Of a stretch of 64,000 nucleotides of DNA, positions 8,095 to 17,044 are shown piece by piece. The stretch is from the NCBI GenBank assembly GCA_902609035.1, contig CACLQG010000003.1, positions 11,438 through 75,437 of the forward strand, written 5' to 3'. Source of the DNA: an uncultured Bacteroidota bacterium. Lineage in GTDB: Bacteria > Bacteroidota > Bacteroidia > Flavobacteriales > Flavobacteriaceae. The notes under the pieces are model-generated. The model saw only the letters and a program-made list of their open reading frames with translations, ran no database searches and was not told where the DNA came from. The position numbers were made by a program, and so were the translations under genes. Within the stretch, counting starts at the first letter, position 1, and each line of letters opens with the position of its first letter.

Positions 8095-10260
8095 ATGGGC
8101 TACATCCCAAAAAAAACACTTGAGGATCTCGAATTTTTCGAGGTTACGGAACAGATCGCTGATTTTGCCATTACTCCTATGGGCAAGGCATCGTGTATTG
8201 ATTTGGAGCCTATAGCCGACCAAGACACCATGCTCAAAGAACTTCATTTCGTTTCTGAGTACTTGGCTTCCTTTGACAATGACAACAGGATCCCCAATCA
8301 CGGATTTGAGGACCTCTCCCCGGCCTTTAAATTGCTGAAGATAGAAAATAGCGTATTGGAAATTACGGCTTTTAGAAACATCGCTGCAGCATCACATACG
8401 GTCAACACACTATTGGTATTCCTTAACAAATTCAAGACCTACTACCCCTCCCTACTTTCATTGGGAAGCGAAATAGAGATCAATAAAGAAATAAAAAAAG
8501 AAATCGACAACGTCATTGATCAATTTGGAGAGATCCGAGACATCGCCTCGGAAAATCTCTACACCCTAAGAAAACAAATTCAAGCCCAGAAAGGTAAAAT
8601 AGCCCAAAGTTTTAACAAAGCCTTATCACATTACCAAAACTTGGACTATCTGGATGATATCCGAGAATCGGTGGTCGAAAACAAGCGGGTATTGGCCGTA
8701 AAAGCCATGTACCGCAGAAAAGTAAAAGGAGGCATTATGGGCAGTTCCAAAACCGGAAGTATCGTTTTTATTGAACCCGAAGCTACACTTATTTTTTCGA
8801 GAGAACTTCAAAACCTTGTTTTTGAAGAATCCGAAGAAATCAAAAAAATACTTAGTCAGCTCACGGAATATTTGCGTCCGCAATTGGACTTGATCAAATA
8901 TTACCAAAGTTATTTGATCGATATCGACACCATTTTTGCCCGTGCGCGCTATGCCCAAGCCATCAATGGCTTGCTTCCCATTTTATCGGACCAACAAGAA
9001 TTGGAGCTAAAAAACGCCTATCACCCCCTACTCTTCCATACCCATCAGTTGGAAAACAAAAAAACCTTTCCTCAAGACATTCATTTGCATACCCAGAGCA
9101 GGATCGTTGTCATATCGGGCCCCAATGCCGGAGGAAAGAGTATTACCCTAAAAACCGTGGGCTTGCTTCAGTTGATGTTGCAAAGCGGGATACTGATACC
9201 CGTAAACGAAAAAAGCAGGGTATGTTGGTTTGATCGTATCCTTACAGACATTGGAGACAATCAATCCATTGAAAACCACCTGAGTACCTATTCCTATCGC
9301 CTTAAAAATATGAAAGGTTTTTTGAAAAAATGCGATGACAAAACCCTCTTTTTGATCGATGAATTCGGTACAGGTTCCGATCCCGAATTGGGAGGTGCGC
9401 TGGCCGAAGTCATTCTGGAAGATTTTTACGAGCGACAATCATTTGGACTCATTACCACCCACTATGCTAACCTTAAACTGCTGGCTGATGAGCAACCGGC
9501 CATGGTGAATGCCAATATGCAGTTTGATGACAAAACATTGGAACCCGTATTCAAACTTATTTTAGGGGAAGCCGGAAGTTCATTTACTTTTGAAGTAGCC
9601 CAAAAAAATGGCATTCCCTTTAGTTTGATCAACCGCGCCAAAAAGAAAATTGAACGAGGAAAAGTACGCTTTGATGCGACCATCGCCAAAATGCAAAAAG
9701 AACGCCAGCAGATGGCTCAAACCGGAAAGTCGCTGAAGGAGAAAGAGAATAAGTTCGAAAATGAGTCGGAGCGACTAGAGAAACTCAATGAAAAATTAAA
9801 ATCGAAATTGGTTAACTATCAGGAATTGTTCGATCACAACCAACGGATGATTGTCCTTGGAAACAAACTCAACGATTTGGCGGAACGATTCTTCCAAAAC
9901 AATAAAAAAAGGCCTCTGATCGCAGACTTATTGCGCTTAATAGAAGCAGAAAATGCTAAGAGAAAACGAAAGACAGTCGCCCAAGCCAAAAAAGACCGTG
10001 AGGTGAAAAAAGAAGTCGCCAATGAAGTGAATCAAAAACTGGTGAGTATTCGCAAGGAAAAAAAGAAAAAGAAAAAGAAAACAACAACCTCCCCTCCCAA
10101 ACCCAAACCTGTAATTGATCTTAAAGTTGGAGATAAAGTAAGGATGGTGGATGGAAAATCTGTAGGAAGTATTGATGCCATAGAGAAGCAAAAAGCCATT
10201 GTCAATTATGGTTTGTTTACCACTCAGGTGAGTTTAGACCAATTGGAAATCGCTAATTGA
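8095..10260 (+). CDS. MutS2-like ATPase lacking the C-terminal Smr nuclease domain
   Basis: A 721-residue member of the MutS2 branch of MutS ATPases. After a helical lever/clamp region (about 1-320) come the Walker A loop GPNAGGKSITLK (near residue 341), Walker B TLFLIDEFGTGSDPELGG (near 418) and the His switch TTHYANLK. A long charged coiled coil (about 520-660) ends in a Lys-rich stretch. It is followed by a KOW-like segment (VGDKVRMVDGKSVGSIDAIE) and the stop. Full MutS2 proteins usually continue into an Smr endonuclease domain, which is absent here. Roles known for the family are recombination control or rescue of collided ribosomes; which applies here cannot be told. It is divergent from ung. 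Confidence 0.9.
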   Translation: MGYIPKKTLEDLEFFEVTEQIADFAITPMGKASCIDLEPIADQDTMLKELHFVSEYLASFDNDNRIPNHGFEDLSPAFKLLKIENSVLEITAFRNIAAASHTVNTLLVFLNKFKTYYPSLLSLGSEIEINKEIKKEIDNVIDQFGEIRDIASENLYTLRKQIQAQKGKIAQSFNKALSHYQNLDYLDDIRESVVENKRVLAVKAMYRRKVKGGIMGSSKTGSIVFIEPEATLIFSRELQNLVFEESEEIKKILSQLTEYLRPQLDLIKYYQSYLIDIDTIFARARYAQAINGLLPILSDQQELELKNAYHPLLFHTHQLENKKTFPQDIHLHTQSRIVVISGPNAGGKSITLKTVGLLQLMLQSGILIPVNEKSRVCWFDRILTDIGDNQSIENHLSTYSYRLKNMKGFLKKCDDKTLFLIDEFGTGSDPELGGALAEVILEDFYERQSFGLITTHYANLKLLADEQPAMVNANMQFDDKTLEPVFKLILGEAGSSFTFEVAQKNGIPFSLINRAKKKIERGKVRFDATIAKMQKERQQMAQTGKSLKEKENKFENESERLEKLNEKLKSKLVNYQELFDHNQRMIVLGNKLNDLAERFFQNNKKRPLIADLLRLIEAENAKRKRKTVAQAKKDREVKKEVANEVNQKLVSIRKEKKKKKKKTTTSPPKPKPVIDLKVGDKVRMVDGKSVGSIDAIEKQKAIVNYGLFTTQVSLDQLEIAN

Positions 10261-10307
10261 TGGCTCCCATAATGTTATGACTGCCATTGCCATTTCTGTC
10301 ATTTTAG

Positions 10308-10529
10308 GTCAGAATACTCCTCAAATACGACAAAAAAGAGATTTTCCTTTTTACTCATCTGACCGGAGTAAGCGCCATTTTTTTTTAAAAGCGAGGCATA
10401 GAAGTAACCGAAATCATTGTATTGGTCATAAACGAAAAAATAGCCGAAAAATATTACTTGGCCTCACAAGCAATTTTTGGTATTCTAAAGATATTGGGTA
10501 GGCCTATTCGTTTGGGTTTGCTCTTTTAG
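10308..10529 (+). pseudogene. Possible gene remnant, unidentified
   Basis: Reading from 10308 gives a protein-like stretch (LLKYDKKEIFLFTHLTGVSAIFF, a stop at 10386-10388, then GIEVTEIIVLVINEKIAEKYYLASQAI and ILKILGRP) with no start codon. The internal stop directly follows a run of nine T (10378-10386). The hydrophobic, Ile/Val-rich text looks like part of an old coding region, but I do not recognise the family, and chance cannot be excluded over 70 codons. A competing frame (10277-10501) gives an Arg/Lys/His-rich peptide that looks less like protein. Confidence 0.25.
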
Positions 10530-10573
10530 TTTTTATCTCTCCGCTTTACCAATTTATTGCATATAATGCCTTC

Positions 10574-10597
10574 GCCAAAAATAGATTTGTTTTTGGC
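10574..10597. terminator. Inverted repeat, possible terminator for the SDF symporter gene
   Basis: Perfect 8-base arms GCCAAAAA (10574-10581) and TTTTTGGC (10590-10597) around an 8-base loop, about 5 bases downstream of the minus-strand symporter stop. The stem is A/T-rich, with the T-run lying inside the arm. Confidence 0.35.
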
Positions 10598-10602
10598 TAA
10601 GC

Positions 10603-11889
10603 CTATGAGCATTTTTTTTTGGGATAATTACTAAGTTTACCTACAGATTTGGCCACCATCATACAGACGGAGGCATCTCCGGTAATGTTTACTACGGTTC
10701 TACACATGTCCAAAGGACGATCTATGGCAAATATCAGTGCCAATCCTGCTTCGGGGATTCCAGCTTGACCCAGTACAATGACCAGCATGACCATCCCTGC
10801 CCCCGGAACGGCTGCAGCTCCTATAGAAGCTAAAGTTGCGGTCATAATGATGCCCAATTGAGTTCCCACGCTCAGATCCATTCCAAAAGCTTGAGCGATA
10901 AAAACTGCTGCAACTGCCTGATAAAGACTGGTGCCGTCCATATTGATGGTAGCCCCTATGGGCAGTACAAAACTGGCCACTTCTTCATCGACCCCCAAAT
11001 GCTCCTCCACCCTTTCCATGGTTACGGGTAGTGTTGCCGCACTTGAACTGGTAGAAAAGGCCAATAATTGTGCGGGAACAATGCCTTCAATAAATTTTTT
11101 AGGCTTAAATTTCACAAAGATCCGAACCAGTAAAAGGTAAAACAATCCCATTAAAAACAAACCGATCACCAAAGTAAGTGCATACATACCCAAGGCACTG
11201 AACAAGTCCAAACTGGGGGATTCGACCACCAATGCTGCCAACAGGGCAAATACTCCATAGGGTGCGACCAACATGATCAAATCGATTAGTTTGAGAATCA
11301 CCTCATTGAAGGCATCGAAAAAATCTTTTACGGGCTTTGATTTTTCGGCGGGAATAAGAATCAACCCGATCCCGAAAAACAAAGCAAAAAAGATGACTTG
11401 CAGCATATTGCCATTTTCTGTTGTGGCCTTAAAAATATTATCGGGAACCAAATCCACCAATGCTTGAAGAGGGCCGGCATCTTTTTGTTTTTGAGCAACG
11501 GCTTGTTTTTCTTCGGCATCCGATTGATAGGCTTCAACCAGTTCTTCGCGGGTTTCTTCGCTAATGCTATTCCCCGGCTTTATGGTGTTGACCATAATCA
11601 GCCCTATCATTACGGCCACAATCGTGGTCATGATGTAAATGCCAATGGTACGTCCACCCATTCGGGAGAGCCTTGAAATGTCTTTAAGATCGGAAACCCC
11701 CTTGATCAAAGAACCCAGTATTAGGGGCATGGCGATGAGTTTGAGGGCATTGATAAAAATGGTGCCAAAGGGTTTTACCCAATGGGAAATCATTTGGGGA
11801 CCTGACTCAAATGTGGTAAAAATCACTCCCACCAAAACTCCAAGGGTCATACCCATTAGAATACTCCAGTGTAATGGTATTTTTTTCAT
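10603..11889 (-). CDS. Dicarboxylate/amino acid:cation symporter (SDF / GltP-DctA family)
   Basis: A 428-residue inner-membrane secondary transporter of the sodium- or proton-coupled dicarboxylate/glutamate family. The signature region is intact: the serine-rich hairpin AFSTSSSAATLPVTM, then LPIGATINMDGTSLYQ and the second hairpin ASIGAAAVPGAG, followed by DRPLDMCRTVVNITGD, which holds the substrate-coordinating Asp, Arg and Asn positions. About eight hydrophobic segments are visible. A charged insertion around residues 120-140 (SEETREELVEAYQSDAEEKQ) is soluble. The substrate (glutamate, aspartate or C4-dicarboxylates) cannot be fixed from sequence. The C-terminus ends abruptly in a Lys run encoded by A9, so a frameshift at the very end is conceivable. 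Confidence 0.93.
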   Translation of the reverse strand: MKKIPLHWSILMGMTLGVLVGVIFTTFESGPQMISHWVKPFGTIFINALKLIAMPLILGSLIKGVSDLKDISRLSRMGGRTIGIYIMTTIVAVMIGLIMVNTIKPGNSISEETREELVEAYQSDAEEKQAVAQKQKDAGPLQALVDLVPDNIFKATTENGNMLQVIFFALFFGIGLILIPAEKSKPVKDFFDAFNEVILKLIDLIMLVAPYGVFALLAALVVESPSLDLFSALGMYALTLVIGLFLMGLFYLLLVRIFVKFKPKKFIEGIVPAQLLAFSTSSSAATLPVTMERVEEHLGVDEEVASFVLPIGATINMDGTSLYQAVAAVFIAQAFGMDLSVGTQLGIIMTATLASIGAAAVPGAGMVMLVIVLGQAGIPEAGLALIFAIDRPLDMCRTVVNITGDASVCMMVAKSVGKLSNYPKKKCS

Positions 11890-11990
11890 GCGTTTAAAAT
11901 TGGGTTAGCCTAATGATGATCAATTTGATATCCAAGTATTGATCTTTAGCTTAAAATACCCGTCTGCTAGTTGGCAGATTAAGTTTTATT

Positions 11991-13055
11991 TTATTTTTTG
12001 ACAGCTCTGTTCAATAAAGTTAAATCTGCCAAAACCAAAGCGGCCATTGCTTCTACAATAGGAACAGCCCTGGGTACGACACAGGGGTCGTGTCTCCCTT
12101 TGCCCTGCATTTCTAATATTTCTCCTTTGTTGTTGATGGTTTGCTGTGACTGCATAATGGTGGCTACAGGTTTGAAAGCAACATTAAAGTAAATGTCCAT
12201 TCCGTTGGAAATCCCTCCTTGGATTCCACCGGATTGGTTGGTTTGGGTAGTACCATCATTATTGTATAGATCATTGTGATTACTGCCCTTGTCTATGGCG
12301 CCTGCAAATCCACTACCATATTCGAAACCCTTTACGGCATTGATAGAAAGCATTGCCTTTCCCAATTCTGCATGCAGTTTGTTGAAAACAGGTTCTCCCA
12401 ATCCTGCGGGAACGTTTTGGATCACACAACTGATTATACCTCCAACTGTATCACCCTCTTTGCGGATTTGCTTAATGTATTCCTCCATTTCCAATGCCTT
12501 CTGAGGGTCTGGGCAACGAACAGGGTTTTGCTCGATGATATCAAAATCTACTTCTTGATAAGTTTTGTTCATTTGAATTTCACCAACTGAAGAAACATAG
12601 GCTGTAAATTTGATGTCACTGAGGAACTGTCTGGCGATGGCACCTGCCACTACTCTACTGGCGGTCTCTCGGGCTGAACTTCTTCCCCCTCCACGATAAT
12701 CCCTTACACCGTATTTGTCGTCGTAGACCTTATCGGCGTGGGAAGGACGGTATTGATTCTTGATGTGGTCGTAATCCCTTGATTTCTGGTTGGTATTAAA
12801 AATAGCAAACCCAATGGGGACTCCGGTGGTTTTGCCTTCAAAGATCCCGGAAAAAAATTCAACTTCATCGGCTTCCTTCCTTTGGGTCACTATGGCCGAT
12901 TGGCCGGGTTTTCTGCGATTGAGATCCCTTTGAATGGCTTCTATATCCAAGTTAATTCCGGAGGGACAGCCATCGATCACTCCACCAATTGCAGGCCCGT
13001 GGGACTCTCCAAAAGTGGTCAACTGAAACAGATTTCCAAATGTATTTCCTGACAT
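11991..13055 (-). CDS. aroC: Chorismate synthase
   Basis: Last step of the shikimate pathway: converts EPSP to chorismate using reduced FMN. The 354-residue protein begins [22 protein letters not shown] and contains [44 protein letters not shown] and the C-terminal [18 protein letters not shown], all diagnostic blocks with the conserved histidines. A TAnnTTTG -7 element lies 15 bases upstream. It is transcribed in the same direction as the symporter, about 100 bases apart, and no other aromatic-pathway gene is nearby. Confidence 0.97.
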   Translation of the reverse strand: MSGNTFGNLFQLTTFGESHGPAIGGVIDGCPSGINLDIEAIQRDLNRRKPGQSAIVTQRKEADEVEFFSGIFEGKTTGVPIGFAIFNTNQKSRDYDHIKNQYRPSHADKVYDDKYGVRDYRGGGRSSARETASRVVAGAIARQFLSDIKFTAYVSSVGEIQMNKTYQEVDFDIIEQNPVRCPDPQKALEMEEYIKQIRKEGDTVGGIISCVIQNVPAGLGEPVFNKLHAELGKAMLSINAVKGFEYGSGFAGAIDKGSNHNDLYNNDGTTQTNQSGGIQGGISNGMDIYFNVAFKPVATIMQSQQTINNKGEILEMQGKGRHDPCVVPRAVPIVEAMAALVLADLTLLNRAVKK

Positions 13056-13069
13056 GAGTTTTTAAAATG

Positions 13070-13077
13070 CAAATATA
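13070..13077 (-). promoter_or_regulatory. Putative -7 element TATATTTG of aroC
   Basis: On the minus strand TATATTTG matches TAnnTTTG and ends 14 bases before the aroC ATG (13055). No -33 TTG at standard spacing was found. Confidence 0.45.
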
Positions 13078-13120
13078 ATGGGAAAGTTTTGATTAGGCTT
13101 GAGTCATAAACACCTATCCG

Positions 13121-13948
13121 CTACATAGATAGAAATAATTGATGGTGATCCTCAGTAGGCTTGGTTTGTTTTGGATCGAATACGATGATACCTAATTTGA
13201 AAAAGTTGATCGAAAAGGCAATCTCTTTCTGAAGACCTATTTCTTCCCATGCTTTCCTCATTCCCTTGCTCCAGTGAATGTCGTCGAAAATAACCAATGC
13301 TCCGTTCGTCAAATTGTTTTTAACCAATTCAAAATACTTTAAGGTCGCTTCGTATTGGTGATTTCCGTCAATAAAGACTAGGTCAAAGCGTATGCGACTT
13401 TTTAGAACACTTGGCAATGTTTTATCATATAGTCCGTGAACCACCTCAAAGCGGTTTTGGCTAGTTAGTCTATTAAATCGGGCCGAAGCCATCTCACATA
13501 GTCCTTTTACGCCCTCCAGAGTGACAAATTTTGTATTTTTTTTGTTCTCTAGTGCTTTGATAAAGTACTGGCCCGATACCCCCAAATTGGTTCCGATCTC
13601 CAAAATATTTTTAATACTCTTTGGTTTACAGAGCTGATAAAAAAACCGAGTCCAAATTTCAGGAGAAGCGGCACGACGGGCTACTTCGGCTACGGTTAAT
13701 TCTGCTGTGGAACCAATTTCTTCAAAGCTGATCTTTCGGTTATCGGTGAGTAAATCTGACCTGAATTGATTCAGTTTTTTAAAAAGTTGGTCCTCATCGG
13801 GAGTGTTTTCGTTTTTTAATGTTTTTAAAAAAGCTTGAGCAATGAGGTTACCTTCTACTCCATATTGAATTAATCTCGATATATTGATGGATTTTAATAC
13901 TTTACTACCAAAAAAATGTTTCATCTTTAGGAGTTTATTGTAAAGCAT
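13121..13948 (-). CDS. Class I SAM-dependent methyltransferase (Methyltransf_24-like)
   Basis: A 275-residue protein (or 267 if translation begins at the second Met, base 13924, MKHFFGSK). The Rossmann-fold SAM motif is ILEIGTNLGVSGQYF (near residue 138), motif II is KFVTLEGVKG, and an acidic motif VFIDGNHQYEATLKYFE matches the O-methyltransferase-like clan in which this Asp-Gly-Asn-His loop binds metal or substrate. DLVFIDGNH and GALVIFDDIHWS are typical. No membrane segment. Substrate unknown. It is flanked by aroC and the FAD/Fe-S enzyme on the same strand, each with its own gap, so operon membership is uncertain. Confidence 0.85.
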   Translation of the reverse strand: MLYNKLLKMKHFFGSKVLKSINISRLIQYGVEGNLIAQAFLKTLKNENTPDEDQLFKKLNQFRSDLLTDNRKISFEEIGSTAELTVAEVARRAASPEIWTRFFYQLCKPKSIKNILEIGTNLGVSGQYFIKALENKKNTKFVTLEGVKGLCEMASARFNRLTSQNRFEVVHGLYDKTLPSVLKSRIRFDLVFIDGNHQYEATLKYFELVKNNLTNGALVIFDDIHWSKGMRKAWEEIGLQKEIAFSINFFKLGIIVFDPKQTKPTEDHHQLFLSM

Positions 13949-14050
13949 ATTAGGAATCTTTTTTAAATACGATAAAAATTGATTTGATCGAGGGGTAAGG
14001 CGTAATTTTCATCCAGTACGTGTAAATGAATCATAGTTTTATATTCGGGT

Positions 14051-16939
14051 TTAACGTAATGCTTCGTTTAAAAGGGAAACCGGGTGCTTTGCCACTCTGC
14101 CTGTTCCATCGGATATTTGATGCCTACAACTCGTTCCATTGGCAGCCACTTGTGTTTCTGAATCCATTTTCCTGATGGCGGGAAAAAGACGCTCCTCCCC
14201 TATTTTTTGGCTGATCTCAAAATGTTCTGCTTCATATCCAAAAGAGCCGGCCATCCCGCAACAACCAGTGGATAAGAGGGTTACCTTATAGTTTCTGGGT
14301 AAGTTAAGTATTTTAAAAGTATCTGCTGGGTTGCCTAGGGATTTTTGATAACAATGGGCGTGTATTTTAAGGTTTTTAGATTGATCGCCAAAAGCATCGG
14401 GCGTAATGTGACCTTTGTCTATTTCTTCCGCTAAAAATTCTTCGATTAAAAAACAATTTTCGGCCAATTTTTTGGCAGCGGTTTTGCCTTTAGCCAGCTT
14501 CAGGTATTCATCTTTAAAAGTGTAAAGGGCCGAGGGTTCTATTCCCAGCAAAGGGGTTTCGGCATTAATATGGTCTTTGTATAATTCTACATTTTGATCA
14601 GCACAAGCTTTGGCTTGTTCCAAAAATCCTTTGGAGATATAAGCTCGTCCACTTTCGGTCGAAGGAAGGACTTGAACCTGATATCCCAGTCGGGTTAGGA
14701 TATCATAGGAATCACGTCCTGTCCGGACATCCAAATAGTTTGTGAATTCATCCAAATAGAGATAAACCTTATGATTGGATTTTTGTTGCTTTTTATTGAT
14801 CAACTGCTTGTCCAAGGGAGCGTGTAGCTTTGGCACGGAACGTGAAGAGGCGATACCAAGGGATTTTTTGATTAAGTATCCAAAAAATGGTGTCTGAAAA
14901 GCGATGTTTTGTAATCCTCTGATCGGGTTGAGCATTTTGCTTAATTTACCGTTAAAAGCAAAAACGCTATCCCTCAAACCAGGTCGATATTTTTTTTGAT
15001 ATTGGTAGAGAAATTCTGCTTTATAGGACGCTATATCAACACTGCTTGGGCATTCAGAGGCACAGGCTTTACAACTGATACACAAATCCATTACCTCCTT
15101 TATCTGTGGATTGTCAAAAGGGTTTTTTGAATTGGAATTGGTCAGTGCTTCTCGAAGCACATTGGCCCTGCCACGGGTACTATCTTTTTCGTCTTTAGTG
15201 GCTCGATAGCTGGGGCATATGGTCGCATCTGTAGTGGTTTTTCGGCAATCTCCGGAGCCATTACACTTTTCGATAGCCCTCAATATGCCTTGATCGGCGT
15301 TGAAATCCATAAAGGTGTCGATATCGGGTTCTTTTCGCTCAGGTTGGTAACGTAAATTTTGATCCATGGGTAAGGAGTCAACGATCTTACCGGGATTAAA
15401 AATAGAAAAAGGATCGAAAATTTGCTTTACCTCCTTAATCAGTTCATAGTTACTATTACCCAACATAAAGGAAATGAATTCTGAGCGAACAATACCATCA
15501 CCGTGTTCTCCGCTCATCGATCCTTTAAATTTTTTGACCAAATGGGCCACGGCGGTAGTGATGGCTTTAAATTGATCTACACCATTTTGCTTTTTCAGAT
15601 TGAGCAGGGGTCTTAAGTGGAGTTCTCCTGCCCCAGCATGGGCGTAATAAACGGGATTTTGATCGTATTGCTTCATCAAAGAGGTAAATTCTTCGATATA
15701 GTCTGCCAATTGCTCTACAGGCACTGCGGTGTCTTCAATACAAGCGACTGCTTTTTTATCTCCAACAATATTTCCCAAAAGACCTAAACCAGCACTCCTC
15801 AGATACAAAGCAGATTGTATTTCATCTCCCTTCAGAATAGAAAAATCATAGGAAAGGTTGATTTCTTCAAGCGTACCGATCAAGGAATCTAATTCATTCT
15901 GGAGTTCTTGCTTTGAAGAGGCTCTCAATTCCAGCATTAATATGCCTTTAGGGTCGCCTTTAAGAAAAAATCTGTTTTTGGCTTGAGTAAGATTGTTTTT
16001 AGTGCAATCCAAAATGGTTTTATCCATCATCTCACAGGTAAAAAGCGAATGTTTCATGAGTGGTGCCACAGATCGTAAACACTTTTGGATACTGTCGTAG
16101 TGTGCTGCGACCATAACCGCTTCCTGAGGAGGGGTCGGATCGAGAGCAAGCGTAATGGAGGTAACAAATGCCAGTGTGCCTTCACTGCCGGTCAATAGTT
16201 TTGAAAGGTTCAGTCCGGTTAGTTCGGAATCGGTAAAACCATCGAGAAGAACATCCAGCGCATAGCCTGAATTACGTCGGTGAACGGAGGCCTGTGGATA
16301 CTCACTCCTAATGTTTTTTTGATTTATAGGATTGGAAAGTTTTTCCGAAAAAAAACGGTATAAACTACCTTCTAAATCTTGTTGTATTTGTTTTTTAAGG
16401 TATTGGTTCTCATTTAAATTTTCAAATATTACGACACTGCCGTCATACAAAACACATTCCAAAGCGAGCACTTTGTCTCGTGTGACACCATATTTTATGG
16501 AAGTTGTTCCAGAAGAATTGTTTCCTATCATCCCCCCAATGGTACATCGGTTTGAGGTGGAAGTATTGGGCCCAAAAAACAATTGATGAGGGGCTAAAAA
16601 ATTATTGAGTTCATCTCTAACGATCCCAGGTTCAATTGTAATTTTTTTGGCCTTGGGATCAAAATCTATAATTTGATTGAAGTGCTTTGAAACATCCACT
16701 ACAAGACCATTTCCAACTACTTGTCCTGCCAAGGAGGTACCCCCTGCTCTTGGAATCAAAGGAATCTGATTTTCGCGAGCAAAATCAATCAATTCAATTA
16801 TGTCTTCTTTATTTTTTGGAAAACAAACACCTTCGGGGTAAATCTTGTAAACAGATCCGTCTGTAGCGAATAGTTGACGATGAAGTAAATCGTTTTTAAC
16901 TCGAACTCGCTTTAGGCTGCTAAAATCATGTTTTGACAT
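14051..16939 (-). CDS. FAD-binding and Fe-S-binding oxidoreductase (GlcD-GlpC fusion, D-lactate/glycolate dehydrogenase type)
   Basis: A 962-residue fusion of three modules. The N-terminal PCMH FAD domain (PRAGGTSLAGQVVGNGLVVD, then NRCTIGGMIGNNSSGTTS) is followed by a FAD-oxidase C-terminal domain containing SGEHGDGIVRSEF. A double 4Fe-4S region (Cys motifs CNGSGDCRK near residue 563 and CISCKACASECPSSVD near 620) comes next, and last a CCG-type domain (HCYQKSLG and STGCCGMAGSFGYE near 888). Such enzymes oxidise 2-hydroxyacids and pass electrons to the quinone pool. D-lactate is the likeliest substrate but is not proven. I chose the ATG at 16939 because the family starts near MSKHDF and a -7 element sits 17 bases upstream. 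Confidence 0.92.
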   Translation of the reverse strand: MSKHDFSSLKRVRVKNDLLHRQLFATDGSVYKIYPEGVCFPKNKEDIIELIDFARENQIPLIPRAGGTSLAGQVVGNGLVVDVSKHFNQIIDFDPKAKKITIEPGIVRDELNNFLAPHQLFFGPNTSTSNRCTIGGMIGNNSSGTTSIKYGVTRDKVLALECVLYDGSVVIFENLNENQYLKKQIQQDLEGSLYRFFSEKLSNPINQKNIRSEYPQASVHRRNSGYALDVLLDGFTDSELTGLNLSKLLTGSEGTLAFVTSITLALDPTPPQEAVMVAAHYDSIQKCLRSVAPLMKHSLFTCEMMDKTILDCTKNNLTQAKNRFFLKGDPKGILMLELRASSKQELQNELDSLIGTLEEINLSYDFSILKGDEIQSALYLRSAGLGLLGNIVGDKKAVACIEDTAVPVEQLADYIEEFTSLMKQYDQNPVYYAHAGAGELHLRPLLNLKKQNGVDQFKAITTAVAHLVKKFKGSMSGEHGDGIVRSEFISFMLGNSNYELIKEVKQIFDPFSIFNPGKIVDSLPMDQNLRYQPERKEPDIDTFMDFNADQGILRAIEKCNGSGDCRKTTTDATICPSYRATKDEKDSTRGRANVLREALTNSNSKNPFDNPQIKEVMDLCISCKACASECPSSVDIASYKAEFLYQYQKKYRPGLRDSVFAFNGKLSKMLNPIRGLQNIAFQTPFFGYLIKKSLGIASSRSVPKLHAPLDKQLINKKQQKSNHKVYLYLDEFTNYLDVRTGRDSYDILTRLGYQVQVLPSTESGRAYISKGFLEQAKACADQNVELYKDHINAETPLLGIEPSALYTFKDEYLKLAKGKTAAKKLAENCFLIEEFLAEEIDKGHITPDAFGDQSKNLKIHAHCYQKSLGNPADTFKILNLPRNYKVTLLSTGCCGMAGSFGYEAEHFEISQKIGEERLFPAIRKMDSETQVAANGTSCRHQISDGTGRVAKHPVSLLNEALR

Positions 16940-16955
16940 AAAAATCGCTGAAAAG

Positions 16956-16963
16956 CAAAGATA
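16956..16963 (-). promoter_or_regulatory. Putative -7 element TATCTTTG of the FAD/Fe-S oxidoreductase gene
   Basis: Minus-strand TATCTTTG fits TAnnTTTG and ends 16 bases before the ATG at 16939. An alternative upstream start at 16978 would lie inside or above this promoter, which argues for the shorter gene. Confidence 0.45.
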
Positions 16964-17044
16964 ATTTATAATTAACATTTACATTGTTAATATAAGAAAG
17001 CTTCTTTGAGTGTAAAAGAATTAAAATTTAATAATTTAGCTTAT

